A stretch of DNA of 64,000 nt from Parasponia andersonii (lineage: Eukaryota; Streptophyta; Magnoliopsida; Rosales; Cannabaceae). Position numbers and translations under genes: made by a program. How positions within the stretch are numbered: position 1 is the first letter of the stretch; each line of letters opens with the position of its first letter. The stretch spans positions 304,447 to 368,446 of the forward strand of contig JXTB01000228.1 of assembly GCA_002914805.1 (NCBI GenBank). The letters run 5' to 3'. The notes below the pieces were generated by a model, which searched no databases, had not been told where the DNA came from, and saw nothing but the letters and a program-made list of their open reading frames with translations. Shown here in pieces: positions 22,405-34,185 of the stretch.

Positions 22405-23883
22405 AAATTGTATTTTAACTAAAGAGCCTTCCTTTCTAAAACCATTCTTCAACTTCTATTAAGTATTCAAGAACTCTAGTAATAGCTGTAAGAATTTCTC
22501 TCTCTCACTTTTCTCTCAATTTTTTCTGTAGGAACTACTAAACCAATGTTTTTAGTAGCTGAAAAGATAAACAAAAGGGAGGGAACAAAAGGGAGGGAGG
22601 AGGAGCCTTTTAGCCCTAAGACTTGGCTGGTTGAGAATATACCATATGCTCTAAGGGGTATGACAGTGGACTCTAACTACTTAGTAAACTGTTTTAGTAT
22701 AGGTTAGGGAGCTCAATAGACCTATTTAATTTAAGCTCCTATAGACAAAAGAGCCAGTTTTAATTAATTATTAGCGAAAAGGATATGGATAGGCCTAAGT
22801 TAGTCCAAAATTACTTTTTTATTTACTTTTTTAAAAATAACATTTTTAGGAGTGTCTATGACATCTTCACCTATGGTGAAGAACTTCTTGTCTATGAAAA
22901 AGTCATAAATAGTCATTTTTTCATGGTCAAAAAAATTTTGACCTATGGTTAAGAAGTCTTTTACATTCTTAAAAATGTCATTTTTAGAAAAATGCACAAA
23001 AAAGTCATTTTGGCCTAATTTAATCTTATCCATGTCATTTTCTCTAACTCTTAATACAAGTGGACTTATACTACTAGTTATGTACTTTTTCCGCAAAGAT
23101 CCAAACTATACTCTTGGATTATATAAATATCATAAAGTACTTTATAATTAAAAATATATCTATTTGGTAGTTAATATTTACATGTATATCCTCATATGAA
23201 TACAAACAATTAATGGAGCTGAGTAAAATTACTATTTTGGCCATCCAATTATATATTCATTTCCTTGGTACAAGACTATACCTAATGGATGACCAGACTT
23301 ATAAAAAGTTTTTAATTAATAAAAGAATGAATTTTATTAATTATTTAGTTAAGGTTTAAATCATCTAAGATCCTATTACTCCTCAAGATTGTAATTACTT
23401 CTCTATATAATAGAGTTGTGGTTTCTATATCTATAAGCATATGTTCTCAATGCCTATAATAGTGTATTACTAAAATGTCAGGGTCTAGATCATCAATTTC
23501 ATGATCAAGATCTTTTAACTTTTCAAATAATACAAGTGATAAATATGAGTTCATCACTTATTTCAGGATTAAAAACGATATATATTAATTATAAAGTTTA
23601 TAAGAATATATTTTCATTAATGATATTTAATTACAAGAATATATTTCACATTGTTTGTGTTTAATATACTTTTATACTAAGACTCTTGCATATAGTCATA
23701 CCAACATACTTTAAGACACATATAAATACAAAAAGTCTTGCAACAGGATCCAATAAAAGAATCATATTTCTCTTATTAATTATAAACATTCTTATTTGAT
23801 TTACTTAGAGAAAATATGTCATAACTTCAATAAATAATTTTATTAAAATATTTCTCTAATAAATAAATCTCAGAATTAATCTT
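22405..23883. other. AT-rich intergenic DNA
   Basis: No gene. Between 22850 and 23000 two diverged direct copies of a block containing ACCTATGG(T)GAAGAA...AAAAGTCAT follow each other, together with several ACATTTTTA/GTCATTTTT units. This low-order repetition explains the longer chance frames on both strands here. Confidence 0.4.
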
Positions 23884-24530
23884 CACTATCAGAAAAAAAA
23901 AGCTATAGCGACAACATCTATAGCGACGACAAAGACCTATATTTATATCAATAATACTGAGTATGTCGTCGCCATTGAAGATTAACTATGAAAGGTTAAC
24001 CAAAATTGCTATAGCGACGATACTGAGTATGTCATCACTATTGAAGATTAACTATGTAAGGTTAACCAAAATTGCTATAGCGACAACACTGAGTATGTCA
24101 TCGCTATTGACAATCATGAAAGGTTGACCATAATTGCTATAGCGACAGCATACATCATCACTATAAGGAATATCTTAGTGACGACACGAGATTGTCATCG
24201 CTATAGAATATACATAAAAATGCGCCAATGTATAGTAACTCATCCGTGGAAAAATAGGTGCCTTTTGGGGGATTGTGAAAATATTATATCCTATAGCGAT
24301 GACATTTTTCACCGTTATAGAATTTTTTACAATTTTTTTTATTTAAAATAATAATTAATTAATATCAAATGTTAAAAAAAAAACTATATGTAAACCTGAA
24401 AATTTGAGCAGGTAATTAGTGAACGCCTGAATTTGACCTGAAAATAAAATTAAAATTAAAACAGTGTCGTCAATGTTTATAGCAACGACAGGTGAGATTT
24501 ATAGCACGACACCGCTATAGGTCCTGTAAA
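23884..24530. mobile_element. Left end of an En/Spm (CACTA) element with TATAGCGAC subterminal repeats
   Basis: Starts CACTATCAG at 23884. At least nine direct or inverted copies of CTATAGCGAC(G/A)AC follow in 620 bp (for example 23903, 23918, 24009, and inverted near 24196 and 24310), the dense subterminal motif array to which CACTA DNA-binding proteins attach. The family motif differs from that of the neighbouring CACTA element (TTAACGG). I infer an outer element interrupted by the inner one at about 24965 and continuing at 31219-32915. Its right end was not found. Confidence 0.65.
23956..24150 (+). repeat. Three tandem copies of a 66-bp subterminal unit
   Basis: Units 23956-24021, 24022-24087 and 24088-24150 each begin ACTGAGTATGTC and end TTGCTATAGCGAC(A/G). 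The first two differ at few positions; the third is shortened by three bases and more diverged. Each unit delivers one TATAGCGAC motif plus a degenerate inverted one (TCGTCGCCATTG-like). Confidence 0.85.
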
Positions 24531-24564
24531 ATAAAAACTTTTAGATTGTCTTTTTCCTCAATTT

Positions 24565-24714
24565 TTCTCTCTCTCTCTCTCTCTCTTTCATCCCTCTCTC
24601 TCTCTCTCCTACCCGCTAGCTGGCCATCCCCCTGCATATTCTCTCTTTATCTCTCTCACTCTCTATTTCTCTTATTTTCTCTCTCTGTCTCTCTAACTCT
24701 CTCTATCTCTCTCA
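24565..24714 (+). repeat. CT-rich microsatellite
   Basis: Long (CT)n runs mixed with TTT and CCC. CT-rich leaders are common downstream of plant promoters, and this may be the transcribed leader of the outer CACTA element. Confidence 0.8.
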
Positions 24715-26176
24715 TCGTAAAGACTATTAAAAATAAGAATTAGATTATATTATTATTAGATTTATGTATTTGTTAATAACAGGTTAGTTTTATATAATAG
24801 TTAAAAATAATAAGGTTAAGTTATTATTAAAATGTGGTTATATTTTTATATTAGTTCAAAATAATAAGTTTGTTTATATCATTTAAATTGTGTAATAAGA
24901 TTTTTTTTTATGTTGGATTTGTGGTATGGTTAGATAATGTACGATTATTTTGGATTTGTAATACCATTAAAAAAATATAGATTTAACGGCTGGCATTTAA
25001 TGGCGGTTCATAGAGGATTGCCATTATAGTAGACCGGAGGGCTTTTCTCGGCGATTCCAGTCCAATTGCCGAGAAAGGCCGATTTTTTTTACAACTTTTT
25101 GTCAACAGTTAGACTGAAATCACTAAGAATGTGATTAATAAGACTTTAACGGTGGTTCTGCGCGGTTCTAATAGAGCCGCTATTAAAGACCATTTAAAGA
25201 GGGCCGAGCTTACTTCTTCTTCTTCTCCCCATTCTTTTAGCCACCGAACTGGTTGTCTTCCACTCCTTCGCGCACGATAGCTTCTATTTCGGCTTGTTTT
25301 CTAGCTCAAATAATTTTATTTCATCTAGGTAAACTTTTTTGTATTTCTACTATTTTTTAACCTAAAATTTGTTTAGAAAATTTTACAATTAACCACTACA
25401 ATTCCCGACTAATGTGTAATATGTTTATTTTTTGTATATTTTTTGGTTGTTTTACGTTCTAATTTAGTCGGTAATATCAATTTTAGCATCAAATCTACAG
25501 TGTTATTGTATTGTAGGTCAATTGGAGTTATTTTTAAATTTTTTTTATTTAATCTAAACTATTTTTATATCAAATGTGATTGTGATTTTGTGTAATTTTG
25601 GGTTGTATTAGGTTCTAATTTGAACGGGTATCTTGCTAGCATCAAATTTAGAGTATTGTTAGATTTTAGGTTACTTTGAGATAATTTTATTTTGTTTTTT
25701 TATTTAATCCTAAATTTCTTTTAAGTATAGAAAGTGAAATGAAATGTATGTTATTATGTTGTTTTTTCAATAGTCATTAACAATTATAGTTTGTTAATGT
25801 GACCACATTGTCATGAATTGCATAATTTTGCTTAATTTTATGTGATTTTACTATATGTGTAATGTGTATATTATTATTTATTTGATAGATTATATAGTTA
25901 TTAATTTTAGATAGATAATATTTTGAATTTATATAATCCTTAGTTGAAAAAAGATAAACTTTATTAACAAAATTAGTTGGTTGTTAAGTTACTAACTTTG
26001 TTAATTTAATACAAAGTATGAAATGAGATGAATTTGGAGGTTTACAAAGTTGAAATGCGATACATTGACTTGGGTTTGAAGTATAGATTGGTGGTGTGCA
26101 TTGTTTTTTGCAAGGAGTTAGTTAATTTTTAAGCAGAAACTCTATTGAATTTTAGTTAGTATTTTAGTGATTAGTA

Positions 26177-28620
26177 ATGAATAAGAGTTGGATGACAAAG
26201 AGTAGATTGTCAAAAGAGTATAAAGATGGGATTGCATATTTTCTAAGATATGCCAAAGAAAATGGTGTAGATCCTAATATGATTCCATGTTCATTTGTTA
26301 AATATGGTAATATTAATTATATAAGAGATGTTAACGTAAGTGGACATTTATTTTTTAATGGAATAGATGCATCTTATACGAGATGGATATGGCATGGAGA
26401 ACCCACATGCGAAGAAAATTTTCCTAACAAAAAAGCTCGAAAGGAATATGTTTCTGAGGAATATGAAGATCATCTGTTAGATATGGTTAATAATGTTGAA
26501 AAAAACTTTGCCAATCATCCAGAATAATTCATGAAATTAGTGGAGGATACAGAGAAAAATCTCTATCCTAGTTCAAAAATCACGAAGTTATCATTTTTTT
26601 TGTTAGGATTTACAATTTAAAACCTTGTAATAGGTGGAGTGATAGTGGATTTTCTCAATTTGCTTTCATTATTAGGATGGGTATTCCTAGAGACTTACAA
26701 CATACCTACTTCTATGTATGAGACGAAGAAAATATTATGCTCAATAGGTATGGAGTATGAAAAGATAACATTATGCTCTATGGGTATGGAGTATGAAATG
26801 ATACATGGTTATCCAAATGATTGTATATTGTACCGCAAAAAGTTTGCAGATGCAAGTAGTTATTCTGTGTGTAAAAGTTCGAGATGGAAGGTTATGAAAT
26901 ACTCTAACTAAGAGATGAAAGGAGTCCCAACAAAAGTGTTGTGGTATATTCCACCTATTCCTCAATTTATACAGTTATTTCAGAATGAAGAACATGCTAA
27001 AAGTTTGATATGGCATAATAAAGAAAGAATCAAAGATAGAAAACTTCAGCATCCAGCAAATTCTCTTGCTTAGATAAAAATAGATGACATCTGGCCAACA
27101 ATAAAAGAAGATCTTAGAAATCTCAGACTTGGTCTTTTATCTGATGGCATAAACCTTCATAGTTCAATGAGTAGTAATTATAGTTGTTAGCCAATTATAC
27201 TTGGTATTTATAATCTTCCTCTCTGGTTGTGCATGAAGAGAAGATTTACAATGTTCACTATGTTAATCTCAGGATCTAAACAGCTTGGGAATAATATAGA
27301 TGTTTATTTGGCACCATTGATTGACAATTTTAAAAGTCTATGGGATAGAGTTAATTATTATGATGTAAGAAAAAATGAGAGATTTAATTTGAGGGCAGTA
27401 CTATTATGGATAATCAACGATTTCTCTACATATGGTAATTTTTTCGAGCATTGTGTAACGAGTTACCAAGCATACCCAATATGTAGTGAGCATACACATG
27501 CAATAAGATTGAAGCATTATAATAAAGAAGCTTATATAGGATATCGATGATTCCTATCTCTTGATCATGCTTATCATAAATATACAAAGCATTTTAATAG
27601 GAAAAAGGAGATGGAAAGTGCTCTTAGTCCATTAAGTAGTAAGGAAGTTTTTGAACAAGTGAGTCGAATAGTTAACAAATTTGGAAAATTTGTGAATGAA
27701 AAAAGCTAAAGAAATAAGAAAAGAAAGGGGAAAATGACACAAGACATAGAAAAGGAAGAAACAAAGAGTGACTGTTGGAAAAAAGAAATCTATTTTCTTT
27801 GAGTTAGAGTATTAGAAGTATAATATTTTGCGGCAAAATCTTGACATCATGGATATTGAGAAGAATGTTTGTGATACTATTATTGGGACTTTGCTTCACA
27901 TACCTAGAAAAACAAAAGATGGTATTACCATTTGTCTTGATCTCGTGGAAATAGGAGTGAGAAAAGAGTTATCTCCTAAATTAGGTGAGAAGCGAACATT
28001 TTTAGCAAGAGCTTATTTTAATTTGACAAAAGAGGAGAAGCGTCAAATATGCGAGACTTTAGCCAATATAAAATTTCTAGATGGTTATTCCTCAAACATT
28101 CGCAACTTGGTGTATATGAAAGATCTAAGACTAATTGGGTTGAAGTCACATGATTGTAATACCTTAATGCAACAATTTCTTCCAGTTGCAATCTGCGGAA
28201 TTTCTCAAAATCATGTCAGATTTGTGTTCACAAGATTATATTTTTTCTTCAATGCTATTTGTGCTAAAGCAGTGGATGTAACCAAGTTAGAATCACTACA
28301 AAAAGAAATTGCCATTACATTGTATCTCCTCGAGCAATATTTTACTCTGTCGTTCTTTGATATTGTGGTTCCTTTAACTGTATATTTAGTAAAGGAAATT
28401 AAGTTAAGTGGCCCAATTTATTTGTGATGCATATATCCAATTGAAAGATTAATGAAAATTTACAAGGGTTAGTTCAGAAATTAGAATCATCTTGAGGCAT
28501 GTATAGTTGAATGATATATAGCTGAAAAAGCTGTAGAATTTTATTCAAAGTATATTAGTCATGCTCATACTATTGGTATTCTGAAATCTCAACAGTTAGC
28601 AAAAAGATAAAGATAAATTT
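26177..28620 (+). pseudogene. TNP2-like CACTA transposase, broken
   Basis: The start MNKSWMTKSRLSKEYKDG (26177) opens the transposase-associated N-terminal domain typical of TNP2, followed by GHLFFNGIDASYTRWIWHGE. The catalytic TNP2/Transposase_21 region is best preserved at 27250-27550: ISGSKQLGNNIDVYLAPLID, then LWIINDFSTYGNF and YPICSEHTHAIRLKHYNKEA. From 27828 the DUF4218-type C-terminal part is visible (QNLDIMDIEKNVCDTIIGTL, then SHDCNTLMQQFLPVAI) and continues to YIAEKAVEFYSKY near 28540. This enzyme excises and reinserts CACTA elements. Stops at 26525, 26909, 27072, 27188 and 27548 plus frameshifts inactivate it. Confidence 0.9.
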
Positions 28621-28639
28621 GTAGTACAAAGAGAAGTGT

Positions 28640-30650
28640 TCAGAAAGCCTGGTGGGAGATTAAGAAAATTACAAGAATGCTAATTTTACTATAAGAGACA
28701 AAGCATGGGAGGAAAAAAATTAGTAAGTTTAAAGAATATACAAAGAACGCTTCTAAAAGCATGAGATTATATTGCAACAAAAATTTGACAAGTTTCAAAA
28801 CATGATTTTGAAATTTATCAATACACTTGGAAAAAAGAATCCAAAGGCTGGTGTCCATGAGCCCTAAATTAATATTGAAGATACCGAAATAGATATTGAC
28901 AATCCCAAAAAAACTAAATTTTATGTCACGATGGCTGAAGTAGAAGACAATAGTGCAACGCCAATCTCGGTGAAAACTATACTAGTGTAGCTTTTCTATC
29001 TCTTTATATATATACTATATAATTATACTAATATATTCAATATGTAGTATACACCGTATAGGTTGATGGTAGAACCAAATAACAAGATAGTTGCCGCTAG
29101 TTTCATTGTGAATACTAGAGTAACTACGGTTCATGGGATGAATTTAAGCAAGATCATATTTGAGTTTTAATCAAAGAGGTGTTCAATAAGCATGCGATCT
29201 TCTTGATTCCTATTCCATCTACCAATATCTTCTTAGTTATCAATGCAATTAATACACCAGTATCTTGATCTAAGTATCTAATACTATTTGAGAATGATGA
29301 GATAAATTCTCAAATTTTCACTCAACTATTTTAATACAATATACATCATTCTAAAAAACGAAAATATAGCCACAAAGGAAGAAAAATGTGTCACTGTCCA
29401 TATAGCTAGTGACTCAACCTCAACAAAAAGAAGTGGTTCCTTCATCATCATCTAGTACTAGGCCCGTGCATTCAGAGTTGCTTACATAAACTCCTTATCT
29501 TCCCCCAAATTAAAGTCTTTATATTCAACAATTTCAAAATTCAATATTAATTTCAATGATACAATACTAATGGAACAAGAGATATGCGGGATTGAGGAGC
29601 ATCAACTTTATGTGGGAACGGAGGACATAATACATTTCTCTTTTCTCAAAGAGATTTGTGCTAATGCTTCTCGATGTATATCAAGTAAATACAAAAATAT
29701 ATTTTCTTTTCTTATACATATTGCATATTTTCTTAATTTATAATAACATAATATATTTTTGGTTTCTAATTAGGTACTTGTATTATGAACTCTTGAGTTT
29801 GGAACGATTGCACTTTTTTCAATTTATTGATTCTACTATCATATCTAAATTTCTCGGTACAAAGAATGATAGTCGTCCTCGTGATCTTGCACAAAGACTC
29901 TATGTAGAGAACAAAGGAATGCTATTATTAGCTCCTTATATTCTTGGGTAAATATTATCTTTCTTTGACTAAAATGTTATATGGTTGAGTTGTTTATATT
30001 TTTTTGTAGTTATAATTGGTTATATTGCTTTGAATAGGCAATATTAGATATTAATGGTGATTAATGTGGCCTAAGAAAATATTTATTTCTTTCATCTACT
30101 TAGACAACGACCAAGACAGAATGCCCAAAATCTCATAAATTAGTTAATGTAGTTTATAATATAATATACTTAACATATATTTATCTAATTAATCCATTAG
30201 TAATATGACATGTGTTTTCTTTTAGTACATTTCAAATATATAATGCGGACAAGTAAAAAAAGGGACAACGACTAAGGTAGTATGCAATTAAGGTATGATC
30301 TATAACAATTACAATATGTACTTATTAATCTTTTGATGTTTATTTATTTTAATTATACATAGTTCTCATTATAATCATAGTGTCCATCTCAACCTAATTA
30401 TATGGAGTGTGGGTTTTATGTCTTGTGCAAGATGCGAGATTTGGTAAAGGATAATAGTCCAGTGGATTATATTGGATCAAATGTAAGTATCTTGATACTT
30501 TACTTTGTTTGTCTTAAAGTATTTAAGTTCACACATGTACTTGTCATTTTTAGTTACTAAATTTGATTTGTATTTATAAACTTATAGTGTCGTGGTCAAA
30601 AAATTTATTTAGTAGATGACATCAATGAAATACGCGAAGAATAGGCCGTA
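28640..30650 (+). pseudogene. Second CACTA ORF with C-terminal Ulp1-type cysteine protease domain
   Basis: Broken remnants of the accessory ORF found downstream of TNP2 in many plant CACTA elements. First comes a lysine-rich coiled region (28640-28860). A domain around 29060-29330 (KIVAASFIVNTRVTTVHGMN, then IPIPSTNIFLVINAINT) resembles the plant transposon-linked region that precedes Ulp1. Then 29790-29950 reads LERLHFFQFIDSTIISKFLG and AQRLYVENKGMLLLAPYILG, followed by CPSQPNYMECGFYVLCKMRD at 30381-30440. There the Gln and Cys spacing (Q-x5-CG) is that of C48/Ulp1 SUMO proteases. The catalytic His region near 30010 is unreadable. Introns probably separate these blocks. Not functional. Confidence 0.75.
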
Positions 30651-31218
30651 ACTATAATCAATCATCTATGATTGGTCCTAATTGGTTGGACTATGTTCTT
30701 GAACTTAGTTGTTGGTATAATTCATTAGAATTATGTTGCAAGTGTAAGTGATATGCTCAAGTATTAGGTTATATTTCTAATTTATTTACTTTATGTATGT
30801 TAGATATATTAGTCTAATCTTGAATTAAGTTAATTAACTTGCAAGTGGTAATGGTATATATATATTATGTTGTATTTTTTTATGTAATAGAACTTTAGTT
30901 GTATACATTTTTTTGTGAATTTATCTGGGTTTAAATATTATAGAAGTCGAATGAGACTGTTTATGTAGGTTTTTATTGTATGGATTTTGTAAATTACTTC
31001 TAGAAAAGAGAAAAAAATTTCCCTAGGTTAGGCCTTTAACGGAAGTTCCACTTGAACTGCCATTAAAAGGCACTACAAACCCATTAACGGGGGTTGATAA
31101 CCGCCATTAAACGTACTATTTTTCAACGGTATTTGCATTTGCGATAGTTATTAACCGTTATAAAATCTTTAATTACGATGGTTTTTAACTGCCATGGTTG
31201 TCTTTTTTTGGAGTAGTG

Positions 31219-32566
31219 TATGGTGAGATTATTTTGTTTTTAGAAATATTGTGAGATTTATTTGGATTTCTTAAATTATTTTGTTAGATTATGTTGGTTT
31301 GTGGTTAAACTGAATATGTGAGATTAGTGTTTGTATGAAAATTATATGGAAAAATTATATTTGTAAGTAATTATATTTTTAGTTTACATTGTGTATTTTA
31401 ATTTTGATTTATGTTAGATTAGATTAGAAATATTTAAATTAGATTAATAAGAATGTTAGATTAGTTCTTTAATTTAATGATAAATGATGAAATTAGATTA
31501 CCAAAAATTTTTAAATTAATTAAAAATATGACCTAATGATTAAAAATATGATAAAAATTAATAAATGATAATAGGAATAATTAAATACATTAATAAATAA
31601 GTTTAATAAGCTTAAACAATGATAATAATAGTAGACAAAAAAGGAAAGGTAATAATAACTATTTAACACTTGTAGACAATAAATTTTATATTTTAATTAT
31701 TAATTAAATGTTTAGTAAAAGGTATTAAAATTAATCAATAAAGTTATTAAAATAAGTAATTCAATAAAACTAGTAATTAGTATTTGAAATTAGGACTTGT
31801 GTATAATGTTATATTAAATAAAAAGAAATTAGAGAGTAAGATTAATTATATAATTAAATTAAAATAAATAATTTCTAATAATATATTTAAAATAAGGGCA
31901 CCAACTCTCTTTTAAGATTAAGTAATAATAATAATAATAATAATAATAATAGTATATGAAAATAAATAAAAGGTAATAATAACTATATTATCACAATAAT
32001 AGTATTAGTAATAATAATAATACATGAAAATAAATAATAATAATAATAATAATAATACATAAAATAAGTAAAAGGTAATAATAATAATAATAATACATGA
32101 AAATAAATAACCTTAAATAATAATAATAATAATAAATAAAAATAAATAAGCTTAAATAATAATACACAAAATAAATAAAAAGTAATAATAACTATTTAAC
32201 ACTTCTAGAAAATAACTTTTATATTTTAATTAACAATTAAATAATTAGTAAAAGGTAATAAAATTAATTAATAACTTCTACGTTATACTACTATTTTAAT
32301 AATTAGTTAAAGTCAATAGAAGAAGTAAATTAAAGAAAGCTATAATTAATATTTGATATTTAGGACTTCAGTATAAGGTAATAATAAAGAAAAAGAAATT
32401 AAAGAGTAACATTAATTATGTAATTAATATAAAAAAACTAATTGAAAATAATAGTTTAAAAAATAAACCTATAATCAATAAAAAAAACCAAAATGCTCGA
32501 AATTATTTGATTGTCTACTAATTTTATTTTTTTTACTAACTTTTTCCTAACTATTTTTAACATAAG
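31219..32566. other. AT-rich spacer with TAA microsatellites
   Basis: No gene. I interpret it as the interrupted intron of the outer CACTA element, because it resembles 24735-24960 in composition and leads to the transposase-like fragment at 32567. Confidence 0.4.
31923..32140 (+). repeat. (TAA)n microsatellite cluster
   Basis: Five or more (TAATAA)n tracts of 10-28 bp separated by short AAATAAAT units. Confidence 0.9.
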
Positions 32567-32915
32567 ATGGTTGAGATTCCCATGATTCAGTTACAGTCTC
32601 AAGCATCTTCATCTACTTCTGGTTCTTCAACATGGTCTACACCGCCTCGTATTGATGAAACATTAATTGCTGACGAGGTACTTGGTGTTAGTAGAGGGTA
32701 TTGGACAGGAGTTGGTATGAAGCTGAAGAAAGTTGATAGCACTTCTTCTACAGTAGCAACTCTACCATAGGATCCTCCTTTACCAGACTCTGAGTTGAAA
32801 AATTTTTTTAACCAGTCGTAGAGTTATTTGGCTGCTACTTACCAGTGTGAAGCGGTTCTTCTAGCACAACATCATACAAAGAGACAGTACTTCAACAAAT
32901 AATTGCGTTACATGT
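32567..32915 (+). pseudogene. CACTA-associated (PTTA/En/Spm-like) protein fragment
   Basis: An ATG at 32567 opens a Ser/Thr/Gln-rich segment followed by ADEVLGVSRGYWTGVGMKLK. This resembles the VLG-x-R-x-GY-x-x-G-x-G motif seen near the C-terminus of plant PTTA/En/Spm transposase-related proteins. A stop (32768) interrupts it, but the frame stays coding-like (DPPLPDSELKNFF, then AATYQCEAVLLAQHHTKRQY) to about 32900. There the truncated Copia LTR begins. It is probably the second protein of the outer CACTA element. The match is short, so the family call is tentative. Confidence 0.45.
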
Positions 32916-32924
32916 TTAGCGCAA

Positions 32925-34171
32925 TACTTGTTAAAAGTTTATTTTTTAAACAAATCAAAATACTTGTATCTTTGGAGCGTGATGAGATAAGTAGTTGGGA
33001 ATATAACTTATAGATATGGAATCCATTCCTTCTATTAGGATGCTAGAAAGATGAGTTCTTTGTATATTGATTCAAGACTTCAATAGTTTGAGTACTCAGT
33101 TTATAATAGATTTATAAATTAGTTGTTCATTAGAGAATCAATGATACACACAAATAAAGATGTAATAGGAGAGGTAAACAAAACTTGACCTAGCTCAAAT
33201 TACGAATTATCTACAGAAGATTGAATTACGTGTAATGATTAAATCGATGGACTACTCACTATTTTCTGAGTAAATCAATTTTGTAGCTTCAAGAGTATAA
33301 TATCAAAATTTTAGTAGAGTAATACTGGAATTAATAAATTAGACAAATTAATTAAAGAGTTTAATTAATTTTCATAATTTATTAGAGCTTGAATTACAGG
33401 TCCATAGGTCCCCAATTCTACCTCTTACAAATACTGTACTGGATATTACATTACTTTCGTTATTGCATACTTCATCTACATAAATTATTTGTCTACAATA
33501 ATTAATAATAATTATGAATTAATTTATTAATTAATTTTAAATTAATTAATTTAAATTTATAGAGGGATAAATTTCCTAATTTGTTTAAATTTTGAATTTA
33601 AAAATATCTAATTATCAGATAATTAGATAAATAGAAAATAGGAAACTAATTAAAATTTTTTGAGATATATATTAATTAATTNTTTTAAGTTATATTATAT
33701 ATATATTAATTTGATTAATAATTTATTTATTAAATAGTTTAATAAATATATATACAAATATAAAGTGAAAACTCTAGCAGAAACACAAGGCACATTATTT
33801 TCTATAGTGCTTCTGTAACCTAGAGAGAAAAATAAGAGAGTTCTTATTCTCTATAGAACAAACTCTTACAATGTCATATGTTGAGAATATTGCAAGTGCC
33901 TAAAATGTGAGCTTTAAAAAATTATACATAACGCCCATGCCTTCATCTAGTTGTGCTTGTGCTTAAGGCTTGAATTAGAATACCGTAGTTTAGAAGACAA
34001 AAAAATTAGGATCCGTTGATAGGCTACAAGAAGTATTAGATCTATTCTCTTTATAGGTTCCTATTTGCTATGAATTAATATTATGCACTTGTATAGTCAA
34101 TTATTCTAAGAAAATTTTTGAATGTTCTTGAGCCAATCTTCTGCTGCAAAATTTTTTTTTTAAATCCAATA
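32925..34171 (+). repeat. Truncated 5' LTR of the Copia element
   Basis: Aligns with 50519-51903 from TACTTGTTAAA to TAAATCCAA(T/C)A with substitutions and indels. It contains the N at 33682. Confidence 0.85.
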
Positions 34172-34173
34172 AT

Positions 34174-34185
34174 TGGTACCAGAGC
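34174..34185 (+). promoter_or_regulatory. Copia primer binding site (initiator tRNA-Met type)
   Basis: TGGTACCAGAGC follows the LTR after two bases. It matches the plant initiator-Met primer site TGGTATCAGAGC except for one base. Confidence 0.8.

Larger units (their letters stand above)
24965..31218 (+). mobile_element. En/Spm (CACTA) transposon carrying TNP2 and Ulp1-protease ORFs, decayed
   Basis: The right terminus GGAGTAGTG at 31218 is canonical (inverted CACTACTCC). Its subterminal 200 bp is packed with TTAACGG/CCGTTAA motifs (31030-31190). The same motifs recur at 24980-25195, marking the left side. The best left terminus is the degenerate CATTA at 24965, flanked by TAC against TAT at 31219-31221, so one transition in each is needed to restore CACTA and the TSD. 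A CT-rich leader and a splice-donor-like CTAG/GTAAAC near 25327 precede the transposase. Left boundary uncertain, right boundary firm. Confidence 0.75.

Noticed and set aside
22800-23096. 98-codon frame on the minus strand
   Set aside because: Produced by short repeated ACATTTTTA and GTCATTTTT blocks; no protein character.
33790-33812. CTATAGTG followed by CTT, as a possible right end of the CACTA element starting at 23884 (TSD CTT)
   Set aside because: The sequence is part of the Copia LTR and has none of the TATAGCGAC subterminal motifs.
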